Counted from the first letter of the stretch, positions 8,176 through 16,724 are shown. The stretch is 64,000 nucleotides of DNA from Pseudomonas sp. AKS31 (GCF_023634765.1 NZ_JAMLFX010000016.1:1-64000), one strand, 5' to 3'. Numbers and translations: made by a program. Notes: generated by a model from the letters alone, not told the origin.

Positions 8176-8736
8176 ATGGCTATAGCAAAAATAAACAATC
8201 AAACATTCACTGCGCATCTTTATCTGGATGGCCGGCCAGTGGTACTTAATCAACAACGTCTGCAACAGGCTTTGCGCAACCTGCGGATAACCAGGAGCGA
8301 GAAACTGGATGCCGAAGTGGGGCTGGCAGATGCGCGTGTCTGCAGTTTCATAACGTTGGCTGACCATGAAGACGACACACCACTGCTGTTGAAGTTTGTC
8401 CCCAAGGGTGACGAATATGCCATCAGCCTTGTACTCGCGGGAACATTCGATGGTGCGCGGTTATTCATGGAGGACAAGACTCATAATCTGTTGGCCAGTA
8501 CCAGTGCGCCAGAGCAGTACTTTTCAATCAGCACGTCGGGTGCTTCAAAGGCCTCCTTCAGTCATATCGAAGCCGGTCCTGCCTATCTCGAGTTGATCCG
8601 CGAACCTGATGACAAGCCCTTGTATCGTCACATAAGCAGCGGAATGAGCACATTCCTCGACGTCGATCCTAACAAGACGGGGCATAACGCCTTCAATCAC
8701 AAACCTGCAATATTTGTGATCAAGGTTATCAAATAG
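8176..8736 (+). CDS. Hypothetical protein, 186 residues, accessory
   Basis: I do not recognise this family. The product begins MAIAKINNQTFTAHLYLDGR. It alternates short polar and hydrophobic segments suggestive of a beta-rich fold, and ends in NHKPAIFVIKVIK. There is no signal peptide, membrane helix or catalytic motif that I can name. ATG 8176 has AGGTGG eight bases upstream; the in-frame GTG at 8164 overlaps that site and is rejected. Codon use is less GC-biased than in flanking core genes. It ends at a strong bidirectional terminator shared with the toxin-like operon on the other strand. An immunity or accessory role for that operon is possible but unsupported. Confidence 0.7.
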   Translation: MAIAKINNQTFTAHLYLDGRPVVLNQQRLQQALRNLRITRSEKLDAEVGLADARVCSFITLADHEDDTPLLLKFVPKGDEYAISLVLAGTFDGARLFMEDKTHNLLASTSAPEQYFSISTSGASKASFSHIEAGPAYLELIREPDDKPLYRHISSGMSTFLDVDPNKTGHNAFNHKPAIFVIKVIK

Positions 8737-8756
8737 CGCCCAGCCGCTAGTCAATG

Positions 8757-8796
8757 AAAAGGCGCCATTCAAGTTTGGGTGAATGGCGCTTTTTTT
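8757..8796. terminator. Bidirectional rho-independent terminator
   Basis: Ten-base arms GCGCCATTCA (8762-8771) and TGAATGGCGC (8780-8789) enclose an eight-base loop. Seven Ts follow on the plus strand and four As precede it, so it can also act on the minus strand. It sits between the converging gene at 8176-8736 and the toxin-like operon, touching the stop codon of the latter. Confidence 0.92.
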
Positions 8797-10775
8797 CAGG
8801 TTCGGTAATGTTCGAGTACAGGCCAGACAATGTCGTCGGCGAACGTCTTGTCGCCTTTGGGCAGATCAAGAATCACGCCGCCAGAACCGGCGATTTCATC
8901 GATCAGGCTGTCATAGGCGTTGGCGCCAAAGGCTGCGCGACTGTCGGTTCCCGCCCAAGTCGCCTGTTCGATAGCAGCGACGCGGTCACCCGCCTGCGCC
9001 AGCACATCGTTGACCCGGGCGGCTTTCGTCAGGTCGGAACGCACCAGCCAGAGCCGCTCGGCACTGATGCCGCGTGTGGGCGTAGAGATATGCCCCTCCA
9101 TGTCGTCGAAGAGGAACTTGCCGTTGGCGGGGTTGAATGCCTTGTTCTCCGCCCCCGGCACCACTTCCAGACCCCGGGTATCAATGGCGTAGACGAATGA
9201 CGTGGTTTGCTGGCGGCGCGTGGATTCATAACCTTTCGAGTCATCGAAAACGAAGGAGCTGTCAGAGTCAGCCTCGTCGCCGGTTCGTTTACCCTCCGAT
9301 ACCGAACTGCTGCCTGAATCGGAGGATTCGCCGGTGCGACCTTTGGAGCTTTGAGGGTTCACGCCGGGAAAGCGATTGGCCTGCGAGTTGTAATGCAACT
9401 CGTGATAGAAACCGCCCTTGGTTGCCGCGTAGGCGGTGGCATCATGCAGCCCGAACGTGGCACTCAACGCGCGCTTGTTTGTAGTGCCAGTGGGATTGCC
9501 TTTGCGGTACATCATTCGACCATCCCTGGCCAACTCGAAGGGCAACCGGGTTTCGCCGCGGAACATCGCCGGAATGTCGGTGCGATACAACATGTCGTGG
9601 CGGGTTCGCCGATAGCCGAGGTGGGCCGCGTAATCGGCTAGAAAGGCGTCGCTGTAGCGGGTGGCGGGCCAGTGATGGTCGAGGGCCAGCCCTTGGCTGC
9701 GCAATTGCTGAACGTAGTCTTCCAGCTCTTCGCCGATCAGTTTGAAGCGCTGCTCATTGGTCGCATCGAGCGTCAGGCGTTTGTGCTGTTCAGCCCATAG
9801 CGGTATCTGACCATCACCCGACTCTGTGCGCAGCCGACACAGTTGGTCCTGGGTCAGGTTGTAGCTGCGCTGTAATTGCAGACGCTGGGCGAACGGCATG
9901 TGTGGATGCAGCCACTTCAGTGAATCAGCGACAAATAAATGGTCTTCGGTGTTCTGCGCGCGAAGTGCCCAGTCCGGTGGCTTGCCGGCCGCTTGTGCTT
10001 CCGTGCGGAAGGCGGCAACCCGGCTGTCATCCAGAATGTACATGCGCTGGATGTCCTGATCCGACCAGTGTGCAAGTGGCGCATCAGCCATCCTGTCGCG
10101 CTTTGCCTGCGCGGGATCAATGGCAATCCAGTGGTGTTCCGGATCCTTGATGGCATAGCCGAGGTTGGCGTCATCGCCGGTCGTTCCGAGAGCGCGAAAG
10201 GTGTAGTAACCGTCAGCATCCGGTGTCGCGGAAAACGTGTAGTCATCAACGTTCAGGAAGGTGAGGTGCCGATCCAGGCTCCACAGGTTGCCTTGCGTGG
10301 TCCGGTAAATGGGTGGGCCAGGTGCCAGGCGCCAGAGGGACATCACGCGATAGGCCCTGAGCTCGGCATCGTATTGAACACAAACGTGGTGTCGGCCTTC
10401 GGTGCCGGGCAGTTGCACGTCCACCCAGTCCTTGGCGAGATAACGCCGGATGCCGGATTCATTCGGCGCTGGCAGATCGCCGAAATACGGATGGGCGAAA
10501 TCTTCCAGCGACGTCATCGAAAGATCCGCTGTGTCTGTGGGTAATCTCGGTGTGACGCTCACTTCGATGGGGGAGGGTTTTGCTCGGGAGCTACCGGGTT
10601 CCTCCAGGCGCGGTCGCTTGGGTGAGGAGGGCACATCGATCGGTAGATGCCCCGGAATGTTTTCGGGGTCTGGAAATATCGCTCTGCTCGCTGAATGATC
10701 GGCGGGTAGCGGTGTGGAGGTGGCGGGGGTGTCGACGGTGGGTGATTTAGGCCGAGGCCCCGGTTTTTGGCGCAT
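8796..10775 (-). CDS. Large protein with C-terminal cholera/pertussis-toxin-like ADP-ribosyltransferase signature
   Basis: This 659-residue protein has no signal peptide. Residues 1-80 are Pro/Ser-rich and probably disordered. Residues about 110-400 are shared with the paralogue at 14397-16436. The C-terminal part resembles the R-S-E class of ADP-ribosyltransferases. LYRTDIPAMF (Arg398) resembles LYRADSRPP of cholera toxin A. ALSATFGL (Ser438) resembles its STS strand. FVYAIDTRGLEVVPGAE resembles its YIYVIATAP strand. DDMEGHIS followed by GISAERLWLV resembles DEQEVS...GGIPYSQIYGW. Glu560 is conserved in the paralogue. A Ser/Asp-rich linker (about 477-510) interrupts the fold. It is the last gene of the three-gene operon and starts after an ACGGAG site. 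Activity is inferred. Confidence 0.72.
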   Translation of the reverse strand: MRQKPGPRPKSPTVDTPATSTPLPADHSASRAIFPDPENIPGHLPIDVPSSPKRPRLEEPGSSRAKPSPIEVSVTPRLPTDTADLSMTSLEDFAHPYFGDLPAPNESGIRRYLAKDWVDVQLPGTEGRHHVCVQYDAELRAYRVMSLWRLAPGPPIYRTTQGNLWSLDRHLTFLNVDDYTFSATPDADGYYTFRALGTTGDDANLGYAIKDPEHHWIAIDPAQAKRDRMADAPLAHWSDQDIQRMYILDDSRVAAFRTEAQAAGKPPDWALRAQNTEDHLFVADSLKWLHPHMPFAQRLQLQRSYNLTQDQLCRLRTESGDGQIPLWAEQHKRLTLDATNEQRFKLIGEELEDYVQQLRSQGLALDHHWPATRYSDAFLADYAAHLGYRRTRHDMLYRTDIPAMFRGETRLPFELARDGRMMYRKGNPTGTTNKRALSATFGLHDATAYAATKGGFYHELHYNSQANRFPGVNPQSSKGRTGESSDSGSSSVSEGKRTGDEADSDSSFVFDDSKGYESTRRQQTTSFVYAIDTRGLEVVPGAENKAFNPANGKFLFDDMEGHISTPTRGISAERLWLVRSDLTKAARVNDVLAQAGDRVAAIEQATWAGTDSRAAFGANAYDSLIDEIAGSGGVILDLPKGDKTFADDIVWPVLEHYRT

Positions 10776-10826
10776 GAATAAACTCCGTTTTTGCCAGTCA
10801 GCCTGTCCGTAGGCTGAAGTGAGCGG

Positions 10827-10859
10827 GTGCCCGTGTGGACGTCAGATCCAGACGGGCAC
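10827..10859 (-). promoter_or_regulatory. Intra-operon hairpin between the RTX-like and distal ART-like genes
   Basis: Perfect eight-base arms GTGCCCGT (10827-10834) and ACGGGCAC (10852-10859) enclose 17 bases in the 95-base gap between two toxin-operon genes. No T-tract follows on the minus strand, so this is not an ordinary terminator. It could protect mRNA ends or tune the relative amounts of the two proteins. Confidence 0.5.
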
Positions 10860-10870
10860 GTGGTTGAGGG

Positions 10871-13800
10871 TCAGGTCTTGTCGATTGGAAAGACCAGGTC
10901 TTGCAGGTTGATTGCCACCAGTGGAGCGCTGGCCAGACTCCAGTGTTTCCTGACCGAGTTGTAAACCACCGTGCCGATCGTTCCGGTGTTGATGCCGATG
11001 TGGGTTACATGAACCCTGGCCGCCAGTTCGTTTCGTTGTTGATGGGCATTGATCTCGGCCAGCAGGGCTTCGACATCGGCGTAGCCACGTGCATCGATGA
11101 CGTAAAGCTGCAGCACTTCAAACAACAGCGACACTTCATAAATGTTGCCGGCCGACGTGGCCACGTTGATGGATTCCACCGGGGCGTCATCTTCGATATC
11201 GGGCAGTTCGACGGTGACGCTGGCGATGCGCAGACGGTTGCCGTCCAGTTGGATGTCGTCGCGGGTGACTGTTTCTTTCAGCGTGTGGGTGTACAGCGTC
11301 CAGGTTGAAGCATCGGCGGTTTTGGCCGCTGCGCCTGGCGTCGAAAGGCGAATGATGGTGTTGCTGGCAAGATGAACATCGTACGTCGAACTCTGACCAT
11401 CGAGCACATAGATGCCGGTGTGCGAACCCGTTTCGATCGTGATGCGGCTGGGTTCTGCCGTTATCAGCGGTTTCACGCTGGCCAATGGTCTGACAAAGCG
11501 ATAGTTGCCCTTGCGTTGCTTGAGGCAACTGCGGGTGCTGCGTACGCGGGTGCCGGGATTTTTTGCATCGTCCTCGTAATTCAGTGCGGGAACCTGAAGC
11601 CGGAAGGAAACCTGGTCCTGCAGAATCAGGACCACGTTCTGCTGCAGGCGTGGCGTGGTGACTTTCAGGCTGTTTCTGCCGCTGTAACCGGTGGCCGCCG
11701 CGATGGTCTGGATCACGCCTTTGAACATCACGACTTTTGACGGCAGCCTGACCGACAGGGTGAAGTCCGTGTAGTACAAGTGGCTCGTGCCAGAAACGCC
11801 TTTGCGCACCTGCACTTGATAACTGACTTGCACATCGATGATTTCAGCGCTGTCGAATTCCAGATAAACCGTGCGGGCGGTTTCGGCGGTGTTGCGCTGG
11901 GCAACAAATTCCACCTGACGCTCGGTGCGGGCCACGAAGTGCTGCTTCAAGCCCTGTTCGGCGATCTCGACGATGCCGCCGTTAACGATCTGTGGCGCGG
12001 CAGCGGGTTGGCCAATGACGACCACGACTGGGGTTATATCCTGCTGCGACGCCTCACCTGGCTGCCTGGGTAGTTGAACCAGCAACTCGTAACCATCCTG
12101 GGTCTTGAAGCGGAATCGGTCATTGTTCAACTGGCGTTTGCCATCGACCCATTGGTAGACGTTTTCGAGGGTCAGTACATGTTCCGGGTCGTGGCCATCC
12201 TCGCCGCGCAATGAGCTGATCACCAGTGAAGTGCCGACGATCTGCCAGCGCTGGATGACGTCCGCCGGCCAGCCGAACTCGATCAGGCTCGACGCCTCAC
12301 CGTCCTCGACAATCGTCGTGCGGGCGTTGCTGCTGGCGATGTAAAAACGATCTGCGCCACTGCCGCCCTCTACCCGGCAGTCCCGTCCGTAGAGGGCAAT
12401 CGTGTCGTCGCCGGCACCGGCGCTGATGCGGTCGTAGCCATTGGCGGAAATCTGATTGGCCTCGTCGTTGCCGCTGACCCGGCTGGTGCCCCTGCGCAGG
12501 GTCGAGACGTTTTCGATCGACGTGAGTTGCGCGACTTCAACGGCATTCACCTCAGGATCCAGACCGCGCAGCGCCACCCTGCCGCTGTGCAGGTTGATGT
12601 CGTGACCGATGTGGCGGGTGTCGCTGAGCGGGCGGCTGCCTTCGAAGGCCAGGGTGTCGGAACCTGCGCCGCCATCCAGCACGTTGAGGTGCGCCGGTTT
12701 ACTGATGAGGTTCAATTCCTGCTCGGTGATGTCCTGATAGAACGCATCGTTGCGGTCGCCCCCGGTCAGAGCCTTGTGATCCGCCCGATAGGTAAACAGA
12801 TTGGGCTTGTTCGCGACCCCGATAACCCGGTCATTGCCATCACCCAGGCGCCAGAAAATGCCTTTGTCGTCACCGGCACTGCCCGACACTTTGCCTTTGA
12901 GGTTGGCGGGCAAGCCTTTGCCGGCATCGATCACATCGTCACCGCCGACAACCACGGCCTGGTTGTCGAGCTTGAAGGGTTGTTGGCCGGCGCTTTCATT
13001 CCATTGATAGCGCCAGATTTCAACGGGTTTCAATTCAACCTGAAAGGCACCGTTGATCACGTGTTCGATGGAGTGCTTGTAGGCGTTCTCCAGCATGTCC
13101 CGGGCCGACAACTCCAGTTGGCGCTGGTGGTCGCGATAGCCCTTGGCGAGCTTGAAACGATCGAGCACGTCACTGTCCAGTTCCTTATTGGTGAAGGCGA
13201 ACCAGCCGGAGCGCAGGCGTTCTTCAAAGGTCAGTTCGATGTAATCGTCGATGTCGTCCACCACGCGGGCGGCCTGGTAGATCATCGAGGCGGCGATGAG
13301 CAATCCGGCGGCGACCAGCCCGACCGGCCCGGCGACGCTACCGAAACCGGCCAGGGCGGCGACACCCAGCACCAGACTGATGCCGGCTCCCGCAACGCTC
13401 AGACCACCGCTGACGTAGTGATCCTGGGCGGCTTTGCCCTGCGCCGCCGCGGCAGCGTTGAACGACTTGATGGCATCGGCGATATCGAAGGGCAGGGTGA
13501 TGGCGCTGGCGAACATCCCGGCACCGCGGCTCATGTATTTGCCCACCGACGTCAGCGGGAAATACTTCAGCGCGTTGCCGCCATTTCTGAGCATGGCCTC
13601 ACCGGTCTTGGTCAGCCCGCGTTCGATGATCAACGAGCCGAATTCGGCGGCGATCGAGCCGCCCTGGAAAAACGCTTCCAGGGTGTCACCGTGCTTGATC
13701 GCGTCGATCATCGCCTTGTAGCCGCTGTAGATGCCGAACGCTTGCATGCCGACCCCGGCACCGCTCATCAAGTAGCTTTTGTTTTTGCTGATCCAGCCCG

Positions 13801-14347
13801 GGGCATTTTCCAGTGCGTCGGCACGATGGATATCCAGTTTTTGCGCAGCCTTGCCCAACTGATTCAGGCGATCCACTGCGCTGCCGGGGTCGATGGTGGT
13901 ATCGGCGACGAACAGCGCCCCGGCATCGACCGAGCGCTTGCAGGCAATTTCATAAAACAGCATCGCTGCCACATTGCTGTCCGGGGTGTCCACGGACAGC
14001 AAACGTGCCTGCACCCGGTCTGCGTCGAAATTGAGCCCATCGAGAAAGTGTTGATCGACACGCTGCATGCCGGCATTCGCCGGGCTGATGGGCTGGCCGT
14101 GCACGGTCGCGCCCAAGGCCTGGAGTTCCACGCGACTGGTCAGGATCTCGCCGATGCGCAAGGGGCCGAAATGTTTGTCGAGGGATTTCAGCGTGCGTCG
14201 ATAGGCGGCGTCAGCATCCTCTGCTGGCATTGCGCTGTTGAGCGTGCCCGCCTGCGGTGCATGGGGGTTGGCCGAGGCACTGACGGCGGTGACCTGAATC
14301 AGGCTCTGGTCGGCCATGTGTGCGGGCGGAGCGATAAGTTTTGACAT
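10871..14347 (-). CDS. Large toxin-like protein: hydrophobic pore/translocation region plus RTX-type repeats
   Basis: This 1158-residue protein lies between two ART-like genes. Residues about 185-300 are helical and rich in Gly/Ala. Residues 313-362 form a long hydrophobic hairpin (AGISLVLGVAALAGFG, PVGLVAAGLLIAASM), reminiscent of the translocation region of large TcdA/TcdB- and MARTX-type toxins. From about 465 to 670 come degenerate calcium-binding repeats, including DGGAGSDTL, AGAGDDTI and GGSGADRF. The remaining 450 residues look beta-rich and unfamiliar. There is no Sec signal, and no type I exporter or acyltransferase gene lies nearby. My inference is a delivery or pore component for the flanking enzymes. 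Family naming needs a profile search. Confidence 0.75.
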   Translation of the reverse strand: MSKLIAPPAHMADQSLIQVTAVSASANPHAPQAGTLNSAMPAEDADAAYRRTLKSLDKHFGPLRIGEILTSRVELQALGATVHGQPISPANAGMQRVDQHFLDGLNFDADRVQARLLSVDTPDSNVAAMLFYEIACKRSVDAGALFVADTTIDPGSAVDRLNQLGKAAQKLDIHRADALENAPGWISKNKSYLMSGAGVGMQAFGIYSGYKAMIDAIKHGDTLEAFFQGGSIAAEFGSLIIERGLTKTGEAMLRNGGNALKYFPLTSVGKYMSRGAGMFASAITLPFDIADAIKSFNAAAAAQGKAAQDHYVSGGLSVAGAGISLVLGVAALAGFGSVAGPVGLVAAGLLIAASMIYQAARVVDDIDDYIELTFEERLRSGWFAFTNKELDSDVLDRFKLAKGYRDHQRQLELSARDMLENAYKHSIEHVINGAFQVELKPVEIWRYQWNESAGQQPFKLDNQAVVVGGDDVIDAGKGLPANLKGKVSGSAGDDKGIFWRLGDGNDRVIGVANKPNLFTYRADHKALTGGDRNDAFYQDITEQELNLISKPAHLNVLDGGAGSDTLAFEGSRPLSDTRHIGHDINLHSGRVALRGLDPEVNAVEVAQLTSIENVSTLRRGTSRVSGNDEANQISANGYDRISAGAGDDTIALYGRDCRVEGGSGADRFYIASSNARTTIVEDGEASSLIEFGWPADVIQRWQIVGTSLVISSLRGEDGHDPEHVLTLENVYQWVDGKRQLNNDRFRFKTQDGYELLVQLPRQPGEASQQDITPVVVVIGQPAAAPQIVNGGIVEIAEQGLKQHFVARTERQVEFVAQRNTAETARTVYLEFDSAEIIDVQVSYQVQVRKGVSGTSHLYYTDFTLSVRLPSKVVMFKGVIQTIAAATGYSGRNSLKVTTPRLQQNVVLILQDQVSFRLQVPALNYEDDAKNPGTRVRSTRSCLKQRKGNYRFVRPLASVKPLITAEPSRITIETGSHTGIYVLDGQSSTYDVHLASNTIIRLSTPGAAAKTADASTWTLYTHTLKETVTRDDIQLDGNRLRIASVTVELPDIEDDAPVESINVATSAGNIYEVSLLFEVLQLYVIDARGYADVEALLAEINAHQQRNELAARVHVTHIGINTGTIGTVVYNSVRKHWSLASAPLVAINLQDLVFPIDKT

Positions 14348-14396
14348 GTCATTAATCCTTTAATGAAAGCGCATGACCGGTGTCCCTACCGGCGTG

Positions 14397-16436
14397 TCAC
14401 TGATGTTGCGTTGTCGACGTTGCCGGTGCGGGCCAAGTGATGTCGTAGGCGAATTCGTTGCCGTTGCCGGACAGCCTGAGTACGGGCTTGCCAGCGGCCT
14501 CGACGTTGTCGATCAAACGGTCGTATTCAGAGGTGTTGTGGTGTCCGGCATGGGTGGCGCCTTCGATGCGCTCCGCGCTTGCGCCTGCCTGGTCGTTGAG
14601 GTCTTCGATCCTGACGGCTTTGGACAGGTCCGAGTGCAGCAACCAGATGCGATCGGCATCCAGTCCGCTGCGGCTGACCGAGATCAGTCCTTCGAAATCA
14701 TCGGAGGGAAACCAGGTGGAGGAGGTGTTGCGGGCCGCTGAATTGAAACTCATGTTGTCTTCATGGGGGACCACTTCCAGATTGCGGGTGTCCAGCACGT
14801 ACAGAAACATTGCATTCTGCTTTTCACGGATGCTCCGGTACTTGCGATCGTGATCCCATGGAATCGGGCTGTCAGGGTTGGACCAGCCGGAAGAGCTGCT
14901 GCTATCGCTATCACTGCCGCTGGCATCGCTGTCCGAGGACGACTCGTACCTTTCGCGCCCCGGGTGCTTGTTGAGTTGCCGGCTGAAACGCAAGTACTCA
15001 GGATCGGGCTCGCTCGCGTACATCTTTCCTTCCTTGAGACTGAAGGTGGCGCTCATCGGTTTGTGCGTGGTGGCTCCGCGCTCGTGGTGATACCGCGGCA
15101 GCATGAAGCCGTCACTGGCGAGTTCGAACGGTGTGCGATCATCGCCACGGAACAGCGCCGGCACATCCGTGCGATACAGGCAATTGTGCTGGTTGCGCAA
15201 ATAGCCGAGTTTGCTCAAGAGCGCTTCGCGTACTGTCTCGGTCATGCTGCTTTCGAGGCTGTACCAGTCATGCCGCACATCGCGCTTGAGGTTGAGTTCC
15301 TCGACAGCGTCGCGGCTCAGTTGGTCGAGACGTTGCGGATGGTTGATGTCGTCGACCAGGCGTTTGTGCGCCTGCGCCCATTGCGGCATTTTCAGTTCGG
15401 TCTTCAGATCCTGTTGCAGGCGGGTCAATTGGCTGGGCAGCAAGTTGTAGGACTGCAGGAATGCCTTGCGTTGCGCAAGGTTCATGGCTGGATTCAGCCA
15501 GCGCAGGGCGTCGTGCAGCAAGTCGACGAACGGGTCCTGCGTCGCCTGGGAGATAACCCATTGCGGACGTTTGCCACTGGCCTGGGCGTCAGCACGAAAA
15601 CGCAAGAGATCCTTGCCATGAATGCCGTATGCCAGCCAGATCTGGTGATCGGTCCAGTGTTGCAGGTGCGTGGGCCGGGCGCCGAAACCGCCGGCAGGTG
15701 GATCGACCGGGATCCAGCGACCGGAGTGATCCTTGAAGGCAAACTGCGGGGCCATGCTGTCCGCGCCGAAGGTGGGAGTCAGTTCGTAATAGCCTTGGGC
15801 GTCCGGCGAGCGCAGTGACGCTCTGTACAGGTGCGCCGCGAGGTGGGCAGGCCGAGGCTGTTTTGCGACGGGCGTGATACCGGGTTGATCGCCAGCGGGC
15901 AGTGCAGGTCGTTTCGTCGAGGGCATGGCGGGCGCCGGATTTTCCGTCAGGCGCCAGGTTTGTCGGCCCTCGTTCCTGTAAAGCGCCGGCCCGGATGCGG
16001 AGCGCTCGGTGATCAATTTGCAGCGATACTGCCCGGCGGTATCCTGGCCGACATGGGTGGTGCGCACGCCTCCTTGATATTCGACGTCGACAAACTGTCG
16101 TCCGACGATCCAGCGAAAACCGTCGTCATCCGCCGTGTTCATCCCGCGCAGGAAATCCTCGCGCAGCCAGTAGATGTCCGGCCCGTTCTCCCGTGCATGA
16201 TGGGGCGCGCGTGCTGTCGGCATGGCCTGGATGACCACCGCTGGCGGGGTGGTGTCCATGCTCGGCTGGCCTCCCGCGAATTGGCCGGAATCATGGCTGC
16301 TCGGCAAACCCGGTAAGCGGAAGGTGGATGGTCCACTTGCCGCAAAAGGAGGATCGGTTCGCAGCGGCGCGGATGGGCCCGGTTCAGGTTGTTGCGTTGA
16401 GGCTGGGGCGGGTTTGCGGGGTATCTTCGGACTCAT
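14397..16436 (-). CDS. Paralogous ADP-ribosyltransferase-like toxin protein (first gene of operon)
   Basis: This 679-residue protein is clearly homologous to the 659-residue product at 8796-10775. It has a Pro-rich N-terminus (SPKIPRKPAPAS), a shared middle module, and the C-terminal ART-like motifs CLYRTDVPALF (Arg422), PMSATFSL (Ser462), MFLYVLDTRNLEVVP and DDFEGLIS (Glu582), then LDADRIWLLHSDLSKA. A Ser/Asp-rich linker at about 500-522 separates the Ser and Glu motifs. I prefer ATG 16436 because the longer frame would need a TTG start. The resulting length matches the paralogue, though no strong ribosome-binding site is visible. It precedes the RTX-like gene by 49 bases. Substrate, secretion and activity are inferred only. 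Confidence 0.72.
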   Translation of the reverse strand: MSPKIPRKPAPASTQQPEPGPSAPLRTDPPFAASGPSTFRLPGLPSSHDSGQFAGGQPSMDTTPPAVVIQAMPTARAPHHARENGPDIYWLREDFLRGMNTADDDGFRWIVGRQFVDVEYQGGVRTTHVGQDTAGQYRCKLITERSASGPALYRNEGRQTWRLTENPAPAMPSTKRPALPAGDQPGITPVAKQPRPAHLAAHLYRASLRSPDAQGYYELTPTFGADSMAPQFAFKDHSGRWIPVDPPAGGFGARPTHLQHWTDHQIWLAYGIHGKDLLRFRADAQASGKRPQWVISQATQDPFVDLLHDALRWLNPAMNLAQRKAFLQSYNLLPSQLTRLQQDLKTELKMPQWAQAHKRLVDDINHPQRLDQLSRDAVEELNLKRDVRHDWYSLESSMTETVREALLSKLGYLRNQHNCLYRTDVPALFRGDDRTPFELASDGFMLPRYHHERGATTHKPMSATFSLKEGKMYASEPDPEYLRFSRQLNKHPGRERYESSSDSDASGSDSDSSSSSGWSNPDSPIPWDHDRKYRSIREKQNAMFLYVLDTRNLEVVPHEDNMSFNSAARNTSSTWFPSDDFEGLISVSRSGLDADRIWLLHSDLSKAVRIEDLNDQAGASAERIEGATHAGHHNTSEYDRLIDNVEAAGKPVLRLSGNGNEFAYDITWPAPATSTTQHQ

Positions 16437-16724
16437 GGAATACTCGAAATCAGTTGATGAGTTGAAACCCTCGCTTGCTAAGTTGAGTTGTTTGGCTGGC
16501 AGGCAGGCAAGTGCAAACAGGCTCACTTGGGATGGCGAGCAAGTATCGGCGGGTTTCAAAGGTTGTGGATTTAATCTAACGGGTTTTTCGAGTTATGGAA
16601 GGCGTAGTTAAGCGGGTTTTTATCTAATGTGTAACTTCAATTCTTTTGGTTTTTTATTGTGGGAAGTTGCAAGTTTTCAAGTAAGAAGTTTTATCTCGGT
16701 TGAGCAAAATTTAATAAGAGAAAA
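16437..16724. promoter_or_regulatory. AT-rich region upstream of the toxin-like operon
   Basis: This 288-base non-coding stretch is notably AT-rich from about 16560 to 16720 (runs such as ggttttttattg and caaaatttaataag) in an otherwise GC-rich region. It must hold the promoter and leader of the minus-strand operon. I cannot assign -35 and -10 boxes with confidence. Such composition is typical of targets of MvaT-like xenogeneic silencers in Pseudomonas, which is an inference here. Confidence 0.55.

Noticed and set aside
7877..8736. Toxin-antitoxin pair made of the 75- and 186-aa genes
   Set aside because: There is no toxin or antitoxin motif and no DNA-binding domain, and the size order is atypical. 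They are left as unknowns.
12527..14344. 605-codon open frame on the plus strand opposite the RTX-like gene
   Set aside because: It is the antisense shadow of a high-GC coding sequence. It has no recognisable motif and no ribosome-binding site, and the minus strand encodes the clear RTX repeats.
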